From Siphonodentalium dalli (taxonomy: Eukaryota; Mollusca; Scaphopoda; Gadilida; Siphonodentaliidae): a DNA stretch of 64,000 nucleotides. Both the position numbers and the translations under genes were made by a program. Below are positions 22,989 through 35,060 of this stretch, piece after piece. A model generated the notes under the pieces. That model was not told the DNA's origin, ran no database searches, and worked only from the letters and a program-made list of their open reading frames with translations. Every line of letters starts with the position of its first letter. Positions within the stretch are counted from its first letter, which is position 1. The stretch is from the NCBI GenBank assembly GCA_032622095.1, contig CP136062.1:130401282-130465281 (forward strand), in the 5' to 3' direction.

Positions 22989-23165
22989 GTTTATTTATAG
23001 ACCTATCGTATCCGTCGCTCCAAATTACGTAGACATAAATTTGGAGGTTCGAATGAGGCATGTCCGTTTAAATGGCGGTTTGCGGTTAATCGCATTCTGT
23101 TTTTTGTAGTTGTTTAGTGAAATTGGGAATTGTGTTATTAGGACATTAAACCAAGCACGATACCC
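22989..23165. repeat. Inverted repeat block A', right
   Basis: Inverse of 22667-22843 with two mismatches in 177 bases. The 55-bp spacer 22934-22988 between the composite copies is unique in the window. Confidence 0.9.
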
Positions 23166-23431
23166 GGTTACGTAGCGTTTTTCCGAAGACCCATAACTCC
23201 GAAGGTCCGATTCTCCGAAGGTCAGATTCTCCGACGCCCCGATTCTCCGAAAGCCCATAACTCCGAAGTCCCGATTCTCCGAAATCCCATAACTCCGAAG
23301 ACCCATAACTCCGAAGGCCTATAACTCCGAACGCCCATAACATCGAAGGTCTATAACTCCGAAGGGCCGATTCTCCGAAGGTCCGATTATCCGAAGATCA
23401 TGTTTTATCGCTTATTAAATAGTGTACAGTC

Positions 23432-23706
23432 CAGTGGCGGGGTTAATGGGGCCCTATGGAAGACCGCCCCCAAAAAACATGTCAAATGTCATGTAAACGT
23501 TAGGAAGTCCCTCCTAGGCATTCAAATATTCACAGTGTTCCTGCCCAGGGGAGCCCCCGGACCAACGATTGGGGCGACCCCTCCCATGTATGCGCACCCC
23601 AAATCAGGCCTTCGTGATATGCTTTCGGCATATCATATGCATGATATATCCCCCACATATGCTAATTAATGTGCACCCCTAAATGGGAACCCTGGCTCCG
23701 CCACTG
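23432..23706. repeat. CAGTGGCG-bounded segment, left
   Basis: Starts CAGTGGCGGGG and ends CTCCGCCACTG. It is related in inverse orientation to 23862-24051 and is longer by an extra internal piece at about 23540-23670 that contains short palindromes around CATATG. The CAGTGGCG termini look like those of hAT- or other cut-and-paste MITEs, but no 8-bp target duplication is seen. Confidence 0.6.
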
Positions 23707-23861
23707 GTGTGCACCGGGTATATTATAACGAAACGCTGCAAGAATGTCAGAGTAGCCTAACATGCACAGGGGCGACAAGTTCTTCCCCGTTCACCCCTGT
23801 ACAGGCATTTTACTCTGGCATCTCATGGGCCAACGTAACGTTATAGTATCTGGTGTATAGT

Positions 23862-24051
23862 CAGTGGCGGGCCAGGATTCCCATTTAGGTGGGGGCAGTA
23901 GGAAAAGTTTGAATATTTTGATGCCCCATGAACGATTTCTGGGCGTTTACATGACATTGGACATATTTTGGTAGGGGCCCATATTGTCTGAAATAGCAAG
24001 TAGAGGTTTAATGGGAGCAGTGGGAATTTTGGGACCCCTTGGCTTCGCCAC
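23862..24051. repeat. CAGTGGCG-bounded segment, right
   Basis: Starts CAGTGGCGGGCCAGG and ends GGCTTCGCCACTG. It is an inverse relative of 23432-23706, sharing GGGG(C)CC, CATGACATT and the CCCATTTAGG edge. Confidence 0.6.
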
Positions 24052-24367
24052 TGGACTGTAAACTATTTAGTAACCGATAATACCCCGATAAAACAAAATC
24101 TTCGGAGAATCGGATCTTCGGAGAATCGGACCTTCGGAGTTATGGGCCGTCGGAGAATCGGGCCTTCGGAGTTATAGGTCTTCGGAGAATCGGCCCTTCG
24201 GAGTTATAGGTCTTCGGAGAATCGGCCCTTCGGAGTTATGGGCTTTCGGAGAATCGGATCTTCGGAGTTATGGGCCGTCGGAGAATCGGGTCTTCGGAGT
24301 TGTGGGCCGTCGGAGAATCGGGTCTTCGGAGTTGTGGGCCTTCGTAGTAATAGGTCTTCGGAAAACC

Positions 24368-26765
24368 GGTCTGACACCGTTTTCATCTTTTCGTCAGAAG
24401 TCAGACAAATGGTGTTTATTACTTCCATATAAACACAAATAAGTCAATCACTATGATAACAGTTATCAGACTCAATCTGTATTGCATTGCAACAATTCAT
24501 ATGTTAAACTTGTCGAATAATAATAACTTAAGTTATCATCTAGAATCCAAATCTGGACGAATGCGCGGATGAGTGTTATACTAATCCGCGATTGCTTAGG
24601 CAGACACAGTACAATGCCACACACATGCCGATCTGAATTATGTTCATGTAAATGTCATGTTTTGGTACTGTATCATAACCTGGCCCCAACACGCATGGGT
24701 CGGTAACTCCAGATACGATATAACACATATAAAGAAACAAGATAAGCCACAGTTAATCTAATAAATATAAACACGCACAGCTCATAAGCGAACTCAACAG
24801 GTATATAACAGGAATATATTTTAATCAGATCGATAGAGCGGTGTGAAACTTATCTTAAGATCAAACAATTTAACATTCTTCACATCACGAAAGGGTAGTC
24901 ATCATTATAAGCAAGTGCAAACCACTCGACAAGATAACACACTTTAATAATTTAATCCGTTGTGTCTGGTGTTATGAAAATGGTAGATACTATCTTACGC
25001 CCATCCGTGCTGATGTCATAGAATCAAGATCGCATCAGCTGTTATTAATTTAACATTAGGGTACATCCGATTTGACAACGAAGTCCCATGATATCCCATG
25101 AAATCAGTCTCGTTACCAGATATCTACAGTCGATAAAAAAAAGATCTTCAGAGCTTGTGTTTTATGTTATAGGTATGTTTTTACACCCGACTACTTATCA
25201 AATCTTACTAACTATATATATAACCAATTATTTATTAGACAATTTATAAAACATAACAATTGTTAACTCAAATACAAATATATGTTTATTACATAATTAG
25301 CCCCTAAACCCGACACATATTGTTTAGTAAGACACACGTGTATTATCGGCATACACAGTGCCGTAAGATCTAAGCGCAATGATATCGAGGCCAATTCAGA
25401 AACTTGATTACGTTAATTAGAATATAATTATGCTATTCAATTTGTATCGGGTTATTTATTGTTGACTGTGGTATCAACATGTGTGATAAGGGTGGTTGAA
25501 CAATTTTGTCAACATGAAAAGACACATTTAGAAGGTGTCTTTACTTCCTCTGTGGTTGTGATAAAGAAAACAATAGTATAAATTTGAATTTAGTGCATTC
25601 GGTTAATACATATCGCACTGAATGTCGACTCATTAGATATCCTCAATATCAGTGTTATCCGGGCGACGACGTGGCCTCCTCTGTCGAAATCGCTCAAGCC
25701 AATAACCACTTATTTGTCAAACCTATCATTCAAGTAAACATCTAACTCTTGTCCAATTAAAAAGTCTGTAATGCTTGGCTTGTCCAGATATTCCGTAGCA
25801 ATCAGACCTCAGACACAAGCCCACGGTTACAATAATGTTTGAAATTGTGCTCTGCATTTTATTCGCATAAGTGGATATAAAAGCTCAGATTAGCACAATT
25901 TCGACATTTTTGTCAGTGCTTTTTGAGCTCAAATGGTAATCAAAATGTTCAACACGGTAGGCTTGAAATAAAGGTTGTACTCTTATTGTAATGTCCAGAT
26001 AGTAAGTTCAACAAACGACCATAAATGAATGGGAGAACCCAATGAGCAAAGAACGGGTTAACAAATTATGACAGAGGCGAGGTCACATCCGGGAATAGTT
26101 CACCACTATCTGTTCAATGAACAGCGCCATCTTTTGTAATGCTGGTAGACTAAGGCCGTTTCTACATTCCACTGAGTTCGATCGCGACTTATTATTATTA
26201 TGCTGCTTTAATTATGAAGTCGATGAAGGGGTGTATTGTTTGGAAATGGAGGGTTGACAGAGGAAGCGACTCTTTTCATGATGCATTAGGAATGGGCTAC
26301 AATGGTGCCCGTTTTTGTATCACTCGGTAATTAACGGCACAATCAATAAAACACATGGTACTACATGTCAAAAAGAACCACACTTGACATACATTGTCGC
26401 ATACGTCGGTTCGATACTCAGACAGTGCTTCAATGTACTATTCAGACGTATAAGCGGAATGGGATAACAACTTTGTACAACATAAACTGAAAACGCTTCA
26501 TTTTGCTGCCTGTTTTGTCATGGATTCAATCTGAGCTTGTCGGTATATTTCATACAATCTCACGAATGATACTCCAAAAAGAAATATTTAAATAGAAATG
26601 GCTATTAATTATATACAATAGCAGAAGTATCCACTGAGGCGAATGTCAAATTAAATCGGTGCAGCATTAAGTGCAGCATTAAGCTATTGTGCAATAGTTA
26701 TGGGATGCAGAAACCACATGCACAATTATATGTATAGGCTACAATTAATAATTATACAATTATCG
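24368..26765. other. Unannotated stretch
   Basis: About 2.4 kb of AT-rich sequence with few open frames and no recognised repeat, RNA gene or exon. Confidence 0.45.
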
Positions 26766-26896
26766 CATTGTTTCGGGGTTGACACGAGGAAATATCAACC
26801 CGGGGAAGTCGATAATCACGGCCGAGGTCGTAGCCCGCCAGGTAGATATTGACTTCCAATGGTTGGAACATTCCTCGTGGCAAATTGGAAACAATG
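26766..26896. mobile_element. Short palindromic element
   Basis: CATTGTTTC...GACACGAGGAA at the left pairs with TTCCTCGTGGC...GGAAACAATG at the right. The centre carries a GGCCGAGGTCGTAGCCC motif, resembling the GC-rich centres of the elements at 6552-6719 and 60973-61160. Non-coding. Confidence 0.55.
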
Positions 26897-27743
26897 AGAC
26901 CACTATTTTCAAAAAATAACGTTTCCTGTGATATTTTCGAGGATACCTTTAGATGTGGTACTCAGATACGATTAAGCTGAGGAAAGATATTCTGTTATAA
27001 TTGTATGTTACCAACATATCTTATGACAAACTACACGCTTGAATGAACTCCAATTAAGAGCAGACTTTACAAAAATCACTTGGGACCAAAGGGACCGGGT
27101 GAGCAATCTACCGAAGAAGGACACTAAACGTTATGCCAATTCTTAGCTACTGCATGGGAAATTAGCAGTCATATGCCTATTCGTTATATAATGTATAACA
27201 GTTTCACTCCTTGCAGTGGCATTCAATTATACTAGGAGTGACACGGGGTTACATGCAGCACTAAGTTGTTCTTCATATGCATATCTAAATAAGTTTTCCA
27301 CCCTCATAACGGTTATTTTTACTTCTTAACTGACCACTCTCTCCATACATATATTCTTGACCCAAGCATGCAATCACCCAGGGGTGGCAACCATCAGCAC
27401 TTTAAAGTCACTTCCTCTGTTTAGAAACGCTCTTTAAAAAGCACTTCTCTGGTTATTTTATTTTTTATTTCTGAATATATCCGTTATATTTAGTCAATAT
27501 ACTCATTCCAAAAATGAAGTATATTTAGCAGTGGCTAGTTGACTCCGGTAACCCCCATTCGATTAAGTCAGGATAGGCATGCCATCTGTTACCCAGATTA
27601 AATATTTTTTCATATATAATCCTTGGCATATTGGCTGAAATAAGATATGACTATCGTGCACAAAACCATTATCGTTTGTTTATCGGCCATTTGTTCGGGA
27701 CGAATGGCGGACTGTTAGTTTATATTTCTACGTAGTTCAGATG

Positions 27744-30017
27744 TCGTGTTTTTGAAATCGGTCGTAATATTTCAGTTTGGAATAGTGAAATAATATACAT
27801 AATGACAATTTAATAACGCTGAACCTGGCACTTTGATAGCAACCACACGAATGGTCGCACGTCACGAACAAAATCGGAGAGCGTGTATGGATTTTTTTCG
27901 TCAATTTGATCACGTGACTTCCGGTTAGAAACTGTGCGGAGATTGTTAAAGCGCGAAATCGGCAATGGACCAACGAGATGAAAATAAAATTGGCTACATC
28001 ACACCCTCCGAAGAATTTCCATGTGATTTAGGCCTAGGCAAATTTCGTTGGTTATCATAATGGAAATCAGCGAAGACGTCATGGCACGGTTCATAACGTC
28101 AGGTACGTCATCTGGCTTTACGGGCCAGAGTCCAGACAAAATTGCTCTTGTCAAGTCGTCTCTGCCAGGCCATTGCATGATGTTACATATTATTCTTAGC
28201 CTAAAGAAGTATACAGAACAAACCAACATGTTAACCGTTAAATATGAGTAGTCGTACTACTCATAATTATTATTCTATGATTATTGTAATATTGAATCAC
28301 AGTATGTGTGGTCGCTCCACTATGTGTCACATGCAATTATATTATTTTGTGAGAGGATTTTACCGCGATGGAGAACATTACACCGGATATATTATATGTT
28401 CGTGCTATCTCGGATAGTAATTCTTACCTAACATAATCAGGGTTTGAGCTGAATGGCATGGGACATATGGAAGAAAGTGGCAAACCACTGAACGCGATTT
28501 GAAATAGCGTGCATGAAACCGACCATTTTTCGAAGACGTTTTTGGTGTCAAACGAAAGTTTGATAGTCACCTCAGTCGAAGTTATCAACGCACTAACCAA
28601 AAGTCTAAGTTCCATTTTCAGGGATGTACTTCCAAGTTTTAGGTTTAAGACTAGGAGGGTGGAAACGGTTCTTGCATAATATCTCAAGATCTATTGGTCT
28701 AGAGACTTCAAATTTTTCACTGCACGATTCACTAAACAAAAGGAAACTTGAGTTCAAATTTCTGGAACGTATCTGTTTGATTAAGTGGTTGCGCTACAAT
28801 GGTGTGAACAATCATTGCACGATATCTTGTCATAATTTTCGCAATTAAAGGCAAAAAGAATGTATGTTCTCCAGTGCCTTGTAGCATATGGACAAGCGTT
28901 GTTAAACTAATTAAACTATATTTCTGAAGACGCCTTTTACCATAGCAACCGTGAGCTTATCCCACTACTGAATATGTGTCGAAAGCTCCATTACTCTGTC
29001 CTTCACTTCACACATTTTGTCCAAGGGTATGTTAACCTAATTTTAATTACATTTTCCACCATTACTGATCGGTATCAGAATGGTCTTGAACATTAGTATC
29101 TTGTTTGTTCTCACCATAGAATAGATATCCATGTTGGTTACTTCGTCCAGTGCGATAAGTATATACATTTACGGGTGCATATATACTATCGCAACTGCGG
29201 GCAGCAGCTAACCATTATTTTTCGCTGAAATTAGGTTTAATCGAATACACATTAGTGTTCTTGTCGAATAATCCGATCAAAGTGTGGTCATTTAGGTATG
29301 AACTCACGTAATGGACACCGCACGCTGAGATACATTCAAGCAAAACTATACACACCAGCGTTGGTAATCGAAGGTCACAGCATACACATTCGTAGGAAGT
29401 GCCTTATGCTTATGCACCAAAAACACCTCACACTGGGCCAACACTTTATACATACATGCAAATATATCTATCTATACTCGAACGCATCAGTATGTTATTG
29501 TGTGGGGATCGAGTAGATCTACCTAGTTTAGAATGTCCACAGGATATATTGTTCAAGTCTCAACTTCTTCGATTATCCGCGGTGCACATGTACTTGGGAA
29601 TCTTCCCTCCACCCATATTTATTAAACAGGGACATTGTGTTTATCTCTCGAGTCTTGGTGCCATATGTTGTCTCATTTAAACTGCTCATTTATCAAGTCC
29701 CGTGTAAGATATCGAACAACTAATTGACTATTTCGTTTGGACACCCCCTCCAAAATGGTACATCACAACACGAGTTACCCGTCTTTCTATTTTATTTTGT
29801 CCGGGAAGCCACACGGATTAATCGCCGGCGATGTCGACACATGTCTGGCCAGCAGAATAGCTCAAAATGTTATGAATTCGTGTATTTTATAGTAGGCATT
29901 CAAGGCCCATTATGAGTTCGTTCAAGCTCTGCCAATTCGCGACATCGATGTCATTACATATCGGGATATTAATCAGTATTATAACGTTTCTGGTTTTGAT
30001 ATTTGTGAACAATATTT
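27744..30017. other. Interior of the inverted-repeat unit
   Basis: No frame longer than about 93 codons and no recognisable protein motif. The frames at 28048-28251, 28424-28687 and 28624-28848 are unsupported. Confidence 0.4.
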
Positions 30018-30403
30018 AATGTTGAAGATACCTCAGATATTCTATGTTAATGTTGAAGATGAAGATACCTCAGATAATATTCTATGTTAATGTTGAAGAT
30101 ACCTCAGATATTCTATGCTAATGTTGAAGATACCTCATATATTCTATTTTAATGTTGAAGATCCCTCAGATTTCTATGTTAGTGTTGACGATACCCTATA
30201 TATTCTATGTTACTGTTGAAGATACCCCAGATATTATATGTTAATGTTGAAGATACCTCATATATTATATGTTAATGTTAAAGATACCTCAGATATTATA
30301 TGTTAGTGTTGAAGATACCTCAGATATTCTATGTTAGTGATGAAGATACCACAGATATTCTATGTTAATGTTGAAGATACCCCAGATATTCTACGTTAAT
30401 GCT
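30018..30403. repeat. 31-bp minisatellite
   Basis: About twelve imperfect copies of a 31-bp unit built from TTAATGTTGAAGATACC and TCAGATATTCTATG, with point variants and one 6-bp internal insertion (GAAGAT doubled near 30058). Confidence 0.9.
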
Positions 30404-30849
30404 GCCATCAATACAAATAATGGAATTGCGGTCAACGATTGACCAAATGTGCATGACTTTTGCTCAATTGAAACTATGCATTCCAGACTAGTTACCGAAA
30501 TCTTGCTTGCATGTTCTTCCTAATTGCATGTAGAACGTTTATAAGGTACATTGTTTCAAAGATCGAAATTTTTCGATACCTTCTTTCTAATTTCCCATGA
30601 AGATGATGAAGATGAATGTTCTTTTTTCTGGTAGCATCTGGACCAGTAGCACAACTATTTGTTGTTCTGTACTCGATAACCATTGAACTTGTGGAATTTA
30701 TTTGAGAACCTGTCTATATACCAGCATAATATACCTATATATTTATCAGCATATTTCATATATATAATATTATTGGAAATGCATGTGTTCAGGCACAGAC
30801 TGACAGGCAGACGGATCTGTCTGGTTGGTCGAATCAACTGCTAAACCCT

Positions 30850-31010
30850 TTCTTTACTAAATGGATTCTCCAACTGGTTATAAAAGAGTACATTTTAGTA
30901 AGACCAGGCTATTATTCATTTGGATGGATTTCCAGATAATAAAAGCAGACGACAGACCGACGAAAAGATAATACAAGTGCTGGAGGATTACTTTTCTTTG
31001 GAGGGACATG
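30850..31010. repeat. Dispersed repeat, copy 1
   Basis: Similar to about 62070-62200. Shared blocks are ACTAAATGGATTCTC, AGATAATA(C)AAG(C) and GATAATACAAGTG. It is diverged and of unknown class, and lies inside the inverted-repeat unit. Confidence 0.5.
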
Positions 31011-31192
31011 TTAAGATATTAGGCAGGTTGCGAACTACAAGTTCCCGTTTAAACGGCATCTGAACTACGCAGAAATATAAACAAACAGTCCGCCATTCGT
31101 CCCGAACAAATGGCCGATAAACAAACGATAATGGTTTTGTGCACGATAGTCATATCTTATTTCAGCCAATATGCCAAGGATTATATATGAAA

Positions 31193-32439
31193 TTTACGTC
31201 ACTAATTTGGTTGTTAGATTTCACAGTAAGTGACATGCAGTTCGCATTCTGTAGATGCAGTTGCGTTTGGAACTCGGACACCGGTAACTAATTTAAGATA
31301 AATGAAGCGGGTATAGTGTATAGCAAAACATACACGCGATATATATAAATTCGAATGGCCGGCATGTCAGATGCCATCGAAATTCGAATGGTATTAATTG
31401 GTTTGACGAAGAAGGCCTGTTTTATACGTTAAGGGTGGGGCGAAGACCTGCTATGCCTTTCGGGGTATACAGAACTGCGCCGTATCTTCGAAATGTAAGA
31501 AAAACTAAAACAATTTGACCTTCCATACATTTGCATTGTGCGAAGATCGCCTCACACAAAAACATCATTCAAAGGGACATTAAGGGTACTGTCATACGCT
31601 GGAAAATTTGCATTGCAAACTGAAAAACTGCCAGTTGCAAACTTGCCAAAACGGATTAATTTCTGCCAGCTGTCGAAAAATCAGTGCTAATATAGTGATC
31701 AATTTACGACAGAGGTTTTGCGTGATTGCTGATATCGCTGAGCTGTTTACAGTATATTAAATGGACATGGCTCATTCGAGCTTCAAAAGTTTGTCTATGT
31801 AATTTGGAAGGAGGTATAAGATAGGTTGAGAAATAAACTATTGATATACTGGCTTCATATGCTCTGAAAAATACTTGCCATGGTCACAGCCATTTTCCAG
31901 CTGTGTTCAATTATTTGCACAGAAGTGAACACACACCATTTGTCTACCATATCAGGAATAGACTAACATGGGACGTTCTTTTCTGTTTCATGTCGTGCAT
32001 ATGATTGTTACTTGTTTGGGACCCACGCAAACACCGTGTTCGACGGTGTATTTTTTATTACTTCAATGCGTCTTTCTGGGACATATAATGCCCGTAGAAA
32101 GTATATAGTTAAAGTATTTATCGACCTATACCAATACCTTTAAAATTCAAAAGCGCATATTATTAGGTGTATTTTGGAGTGCAAACCTCCATGTGGCTCT
32201 AAGAACACGATGCGTGTTGGTATTCTTAGGCCAGTCAAAATAATGTTACTTGATATGTTCGACAGTGAGATCCACCCCGAGTGCTAAATAAGTCTTTCTA
32301 CACAAAGAACACCATGCATCCGCATGGTAAATAGAACAAAACAAGAAATTCAGAAATCGAATAAATACAAGTATACATCAAAAGCACAAAATATTTCTTA
32401 TTCAATTGCCATAAATGGGGTTCTATATTATCAGCGGTT
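31193..32439. other. Unannotated stretch with block-A relative
   Basis: A diverged copy of part of inverted-repeat block A lies at 31762-31838. Otherwise no supported feature. Confidence 0.4.
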
Positions 32440-34470
32440 TTGACTATGACTATGATGACTATGATTATTTATTCATAACTCATTCATATGATATATACAA
32501 TTATATACACAGTGTAATAGTATAACATTCAATGAGCTATCGGGGACAGCATAACCAAGAAGGTTGTCTACCTGCCGTCCCCGTTGAAAAGTAATATAAC
32601 TATACATGTAATAATAATTTTAATTTATCTAGGTTTTGTCTTGTTAACTTTAAACATTGGTATATAAATGTCTGTTTTTTAATAAACAATAGTATAGTTC
32701 GTTTGTCGTTCACCGTTCATCGCTCAGTTTGTGATATGGTATGTAAAGTACAAGCATGTGGAATATGGATATGTGGATGAGGCCAGCGGAGAACCATGAT
32801 ACTTGTTTAACCAATTGGTCGGACAAGGCATTCGAATAAGGCATTCGAATAATACATTCATGTATTTCCTGCGATAGGGTGATGATGCACATGTATTATC
32901 TATCCTTCTCTCTTGTTATACAATGTCAGTTATCGCTATACGAATACTATACTACTTATTACACATCCTTGCAGTCAGGACAATTTTTGTATGTACATTT
33001 GGGATTCAGTTGATATGAAGATAGCCTATTTCGAGAGTAATCATTTTGGAACATTGTTCGTGTTGGAAGACGTTTTAGTTTGTCGTCCAGGGAATTCCAC
33101 ATCTTCGGAAGATAGTGTTCTGGTAAGTTTTCCGAGAAGACACTTTTCGGTGTCCCAGATTTGAGCATACCATCTTGTCGCGTGTCATTTTGGGAACTTG
33201 TGAAGAAATTTTCAAATGAATTTGGTAACTGGTCGTGAAACCAGTCATGCACAAGGAGATTTGAATGCAGGGTATAGATATTATTAATTTTAAAATGTCA
33301 TTTGTTTTAAATAGCGGATCTGTGTGACTATTGTATTTTGTATTGTTTATTATGCGCATTGATTTTTTCTGCAGTTTGAATACTCTATCACTTTTATTCG
33401 AATTTCCCCATATATGTATAGCATACATCAAATGACAGTGAACTATTGCATAGTATAACGATTTGAGTGCTTCGCGTTGTAAGAAGTGCTTAGTTTTATT
33501 CAGACTATAATTTGCACTGGCAATTCTAGAGCGCACACATGATTTATGTGATGATGAAATTTCAAATTTTCATCCAATTTCACACCTAAATATGTTAATG
33601 ATTGTTCGTGTCTCGTGTTACCAACCTGTGTAATTTCGATGTTGTTGATCCTAAGTGATAGATTATCGCCCTATGCGAGTTGTTCATATGATGGAAGAGA
33701 ATATATTTACATTTTGAAGGATTTATTTGTATATAATTTGCACAACACCATTTATTATATATATTGCAGAATGTTTTATATTTTTTTATGTTTAGATCGG
33801 TTGGATTTTTTAGTTTCGTTCTATATAGTTTGTTTTTTGTATGCGAAGACGTTAGGACTCCAGAAGTGATCCAAGGATTTTGTTTTATGAATCTTTTAGG
33901 GATGTGAGTATTAGTTACTGGGAAGGCTGTATGGAATGCATCGGTATACGTTGTAATAAATCTGTTGTATGATTCGTTTGGACACTGGCAATTGTATACA
34001 TCATCAAACGATGATGTGGTAAGAATTTGTTTGAACAAGTTCATATTTTTTTGTGAATAAACTCGCCGTTCACGCGTAGAGCTCATAAGTGGCGCCGGTG
34101 ATTTAGTCCCATGCATGTAGAAACATGCCAAATGATCAGAAACATCGGTAATTATTATACCCGATTCGTTATCATTCAAAACGTTATTTGAGAAAATGTT
34201 GTCTATTAGAGTAGTTGAGAATTCAGTTATTCTAGTAGGTCTGGTAATGGATGGTAAAAACCCTTCTGAGAACATTGTATTGACGATTTTTTTTTAAATT
34301 ATGAAGGAGATAGATATTGACAATTTTTATCATGAAGATCAAATGGTGAGTCGGGAGATATTTCGTCTGGATCATTGGTATGTTTTAGAAGTTCCCCATA
34401 TATTGTAGAAAAATCCATGGCTGGGTTCTCCTTTACCTCATCAATGCTTATTCTATGTGATGCCATTATT
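32440..34470 (-). mobile_element. Internally deleted CR1/L2-like LINE
   Basis: A minus-strand non-LTR retrotransposon. Reading 5' to 3': an N-terminal frame (34299-34466, 55 codons) ending in the leader that normally precedes the endonuclease; a frame from 34275 beginning with the end of an endonuclease (ITRPTRI, TLIDNIFSN, DVSDHLACF), then the linker, then a jump straight to the post-catalytic WCCANYIQINPSKCKYILF; then LTYLGVKLDENL and the C-terminal domain. The 3' UTR has a GGGGACGG/CTGTCCCC stem-loop (about 32542-32583), as in CR1/L2 elements, and the 3' end is an ATAGTCATC microsatellite (about 32440-32470). The endonuclease core and the reverse transcriptase fingers/palm, including the catalytic aspartates, are missing. 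Confidence 0.85.
32959..34275 (-). pseudogene. Broken LINE ORF2 remnants
   Basis: Three overlapping frames of one former ORF2: 33595-34275 (226 codons; endonuclease end, linker and post-catalytic RT), 33075-33536 (153 codons; thumb-like SLYYAIVHCHLMYAIHIWG region) and 32959-33252 (97 codons; C-terminus with FSENLPEHYLPKMWN and a Cys cluster CTYKNCPDC). Frameshifts near 33605 and 33200 separate them. Without the catalytic core the protein could not act even if the frames were continuous. Confidence 0.85.
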
Positions 34471-34847
34471 ATAACATGTCACAATGAAAACATAACTGAG
34501 CGATGAACTAAGTAAGTATACAAACAAATGAATAACAATTAAATAATGAACAAGACTATTCACATTGTCATGTATGATGTGCATGTATACGTTTTGTAGT
34601 CCACTGTAAACCTAACGTCCCTATCTGGGACGTGTGTAGAAAGTGGGGTTTGGACTTTTCAAATGCACCAAACCAATCAGAAGTAATTCCATTGGCACCC
34701 TCCACCTTGTGTCGGTGTTTTTCCAACAGGTACCTTTAGCTTTCAAACTGTCGGTGGAACCTCCTAACCCGACACACATGATTGGAAATTTAGTCAAATA
34801 ATTTAAGACTGCATGCACTATCGCCATTGTAACATAAAGGTCAATAT
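34471..34847. other. Unannotated stretch
   Basis: Upstream of the LINE. No recognised feature. Confidence 0.4.
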
Positions 34848-35060
34848 TTGCATTTGTACCCCCTTTAATCAGAATTTTCTAGATTGTATTATCAAACTGT
34901 TCAACAATTGGAAAACCCAAACGTAGCACCCCCCCCCCCCCCCCCAATGGTCCATATTTGCATTTGCACCCCCTTTAATCTGAATTCTCTTAATTGTATT
35001 ATTAAACTTTTCAACAATTGGAAATACCCAACGTAGCCCACTCGCCCCCAACCCTATGGT
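34848..35060. repeat. Tandem pair of ~100-bp repeats with poly-C
   Basis: Two copies (34848-34944, 34963-35060) share TTTGCATTTG(T/C)ACCCCC, TTCAACAATTGGAAA and CAACGTAGC. A C-run of about 18 lies at the end of the first. Confidence 0.7.

Larger units (their letters stand above)
23179..24367. mobile_element. Nested palindrome with inverted 16-bp arrays (foldback-like)
   Basis: A structure of about 1.19 kb, symmetric about 23780. Outer arms are tandem arrays of a 16-bp unit with two variants, CTTCGGAGAATCGGNY and CTTCGGAGTTATGGGY: about 13 units at 23181-23397 (inverse orientation) and about 17 at 24100-24367. Inside come matching inverse flanks (TTTTATCG, TAAATAGTGTACAGTC against GACTGTAAACTATTTA), then two related inverted segments each bounded by CAGTGGCG and CGCCACTG (23432-23706 and 23862-24051; shared core AATGTCATGTAAACG), then a weakly palindromic centre (CACAGGGGCGACAAG / CACCCCTGT). 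Arms made of short tandem repeats recall Drosophila Foldback elements. No protein is encoded. Open frames over the arrays are a by-product of the repeat. Confidence 0.8.
27609..31192. mobile_element. 3.58-kb unit bounded by 135-bp inverted repeats
   Basis: The left terminus 27609-27743 and right terminus 31057-31192 are inverse copies with only about two differences. The outer end reads TTTCATATATAATCC and the inner end GTAGTTCAGATG. The 3.3-kb interior has no recognised transposase, integrase or polymerase motif. It holds a 31-bp minisatellite (30018-30403) and a dispersed repeat (about 30850-31010) also present near 62085. No clear target duplication is visible next to the ends. This may be a non-autonomous DNA transposon, or two oppositely inserted copies of a short repeat. 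Confidence 0.65.

Noticed and set aside
23046-23060. GGTTCGAATGAGG, GGTTCGATACT (26409) and GTTCGAGTC (41367) as tRNA B boxes
   Set aside because: No matching A box, cloverleaf or acceptor stem could be built around any of them.
22800-24428. Open frames over the 16-bp arrays (e.g. 23025-23306, 23146-23343, 24204-24428)
   Set aside because: A 16-bp period keeps several frames open. The peptides are simple repeats of the array and there is no gene context.
30018-30403. CRISPR-like array
   Set aside because: The units are contiguous imperfect 31-bp repeats without unique spacers, in animal DNA. It is a minisatellite.
33615-33869. Plus-strand frame across the LINE remnant
   Set aside because: It is the antisense shadow of the minus-strand LINE ORF2 fragment.
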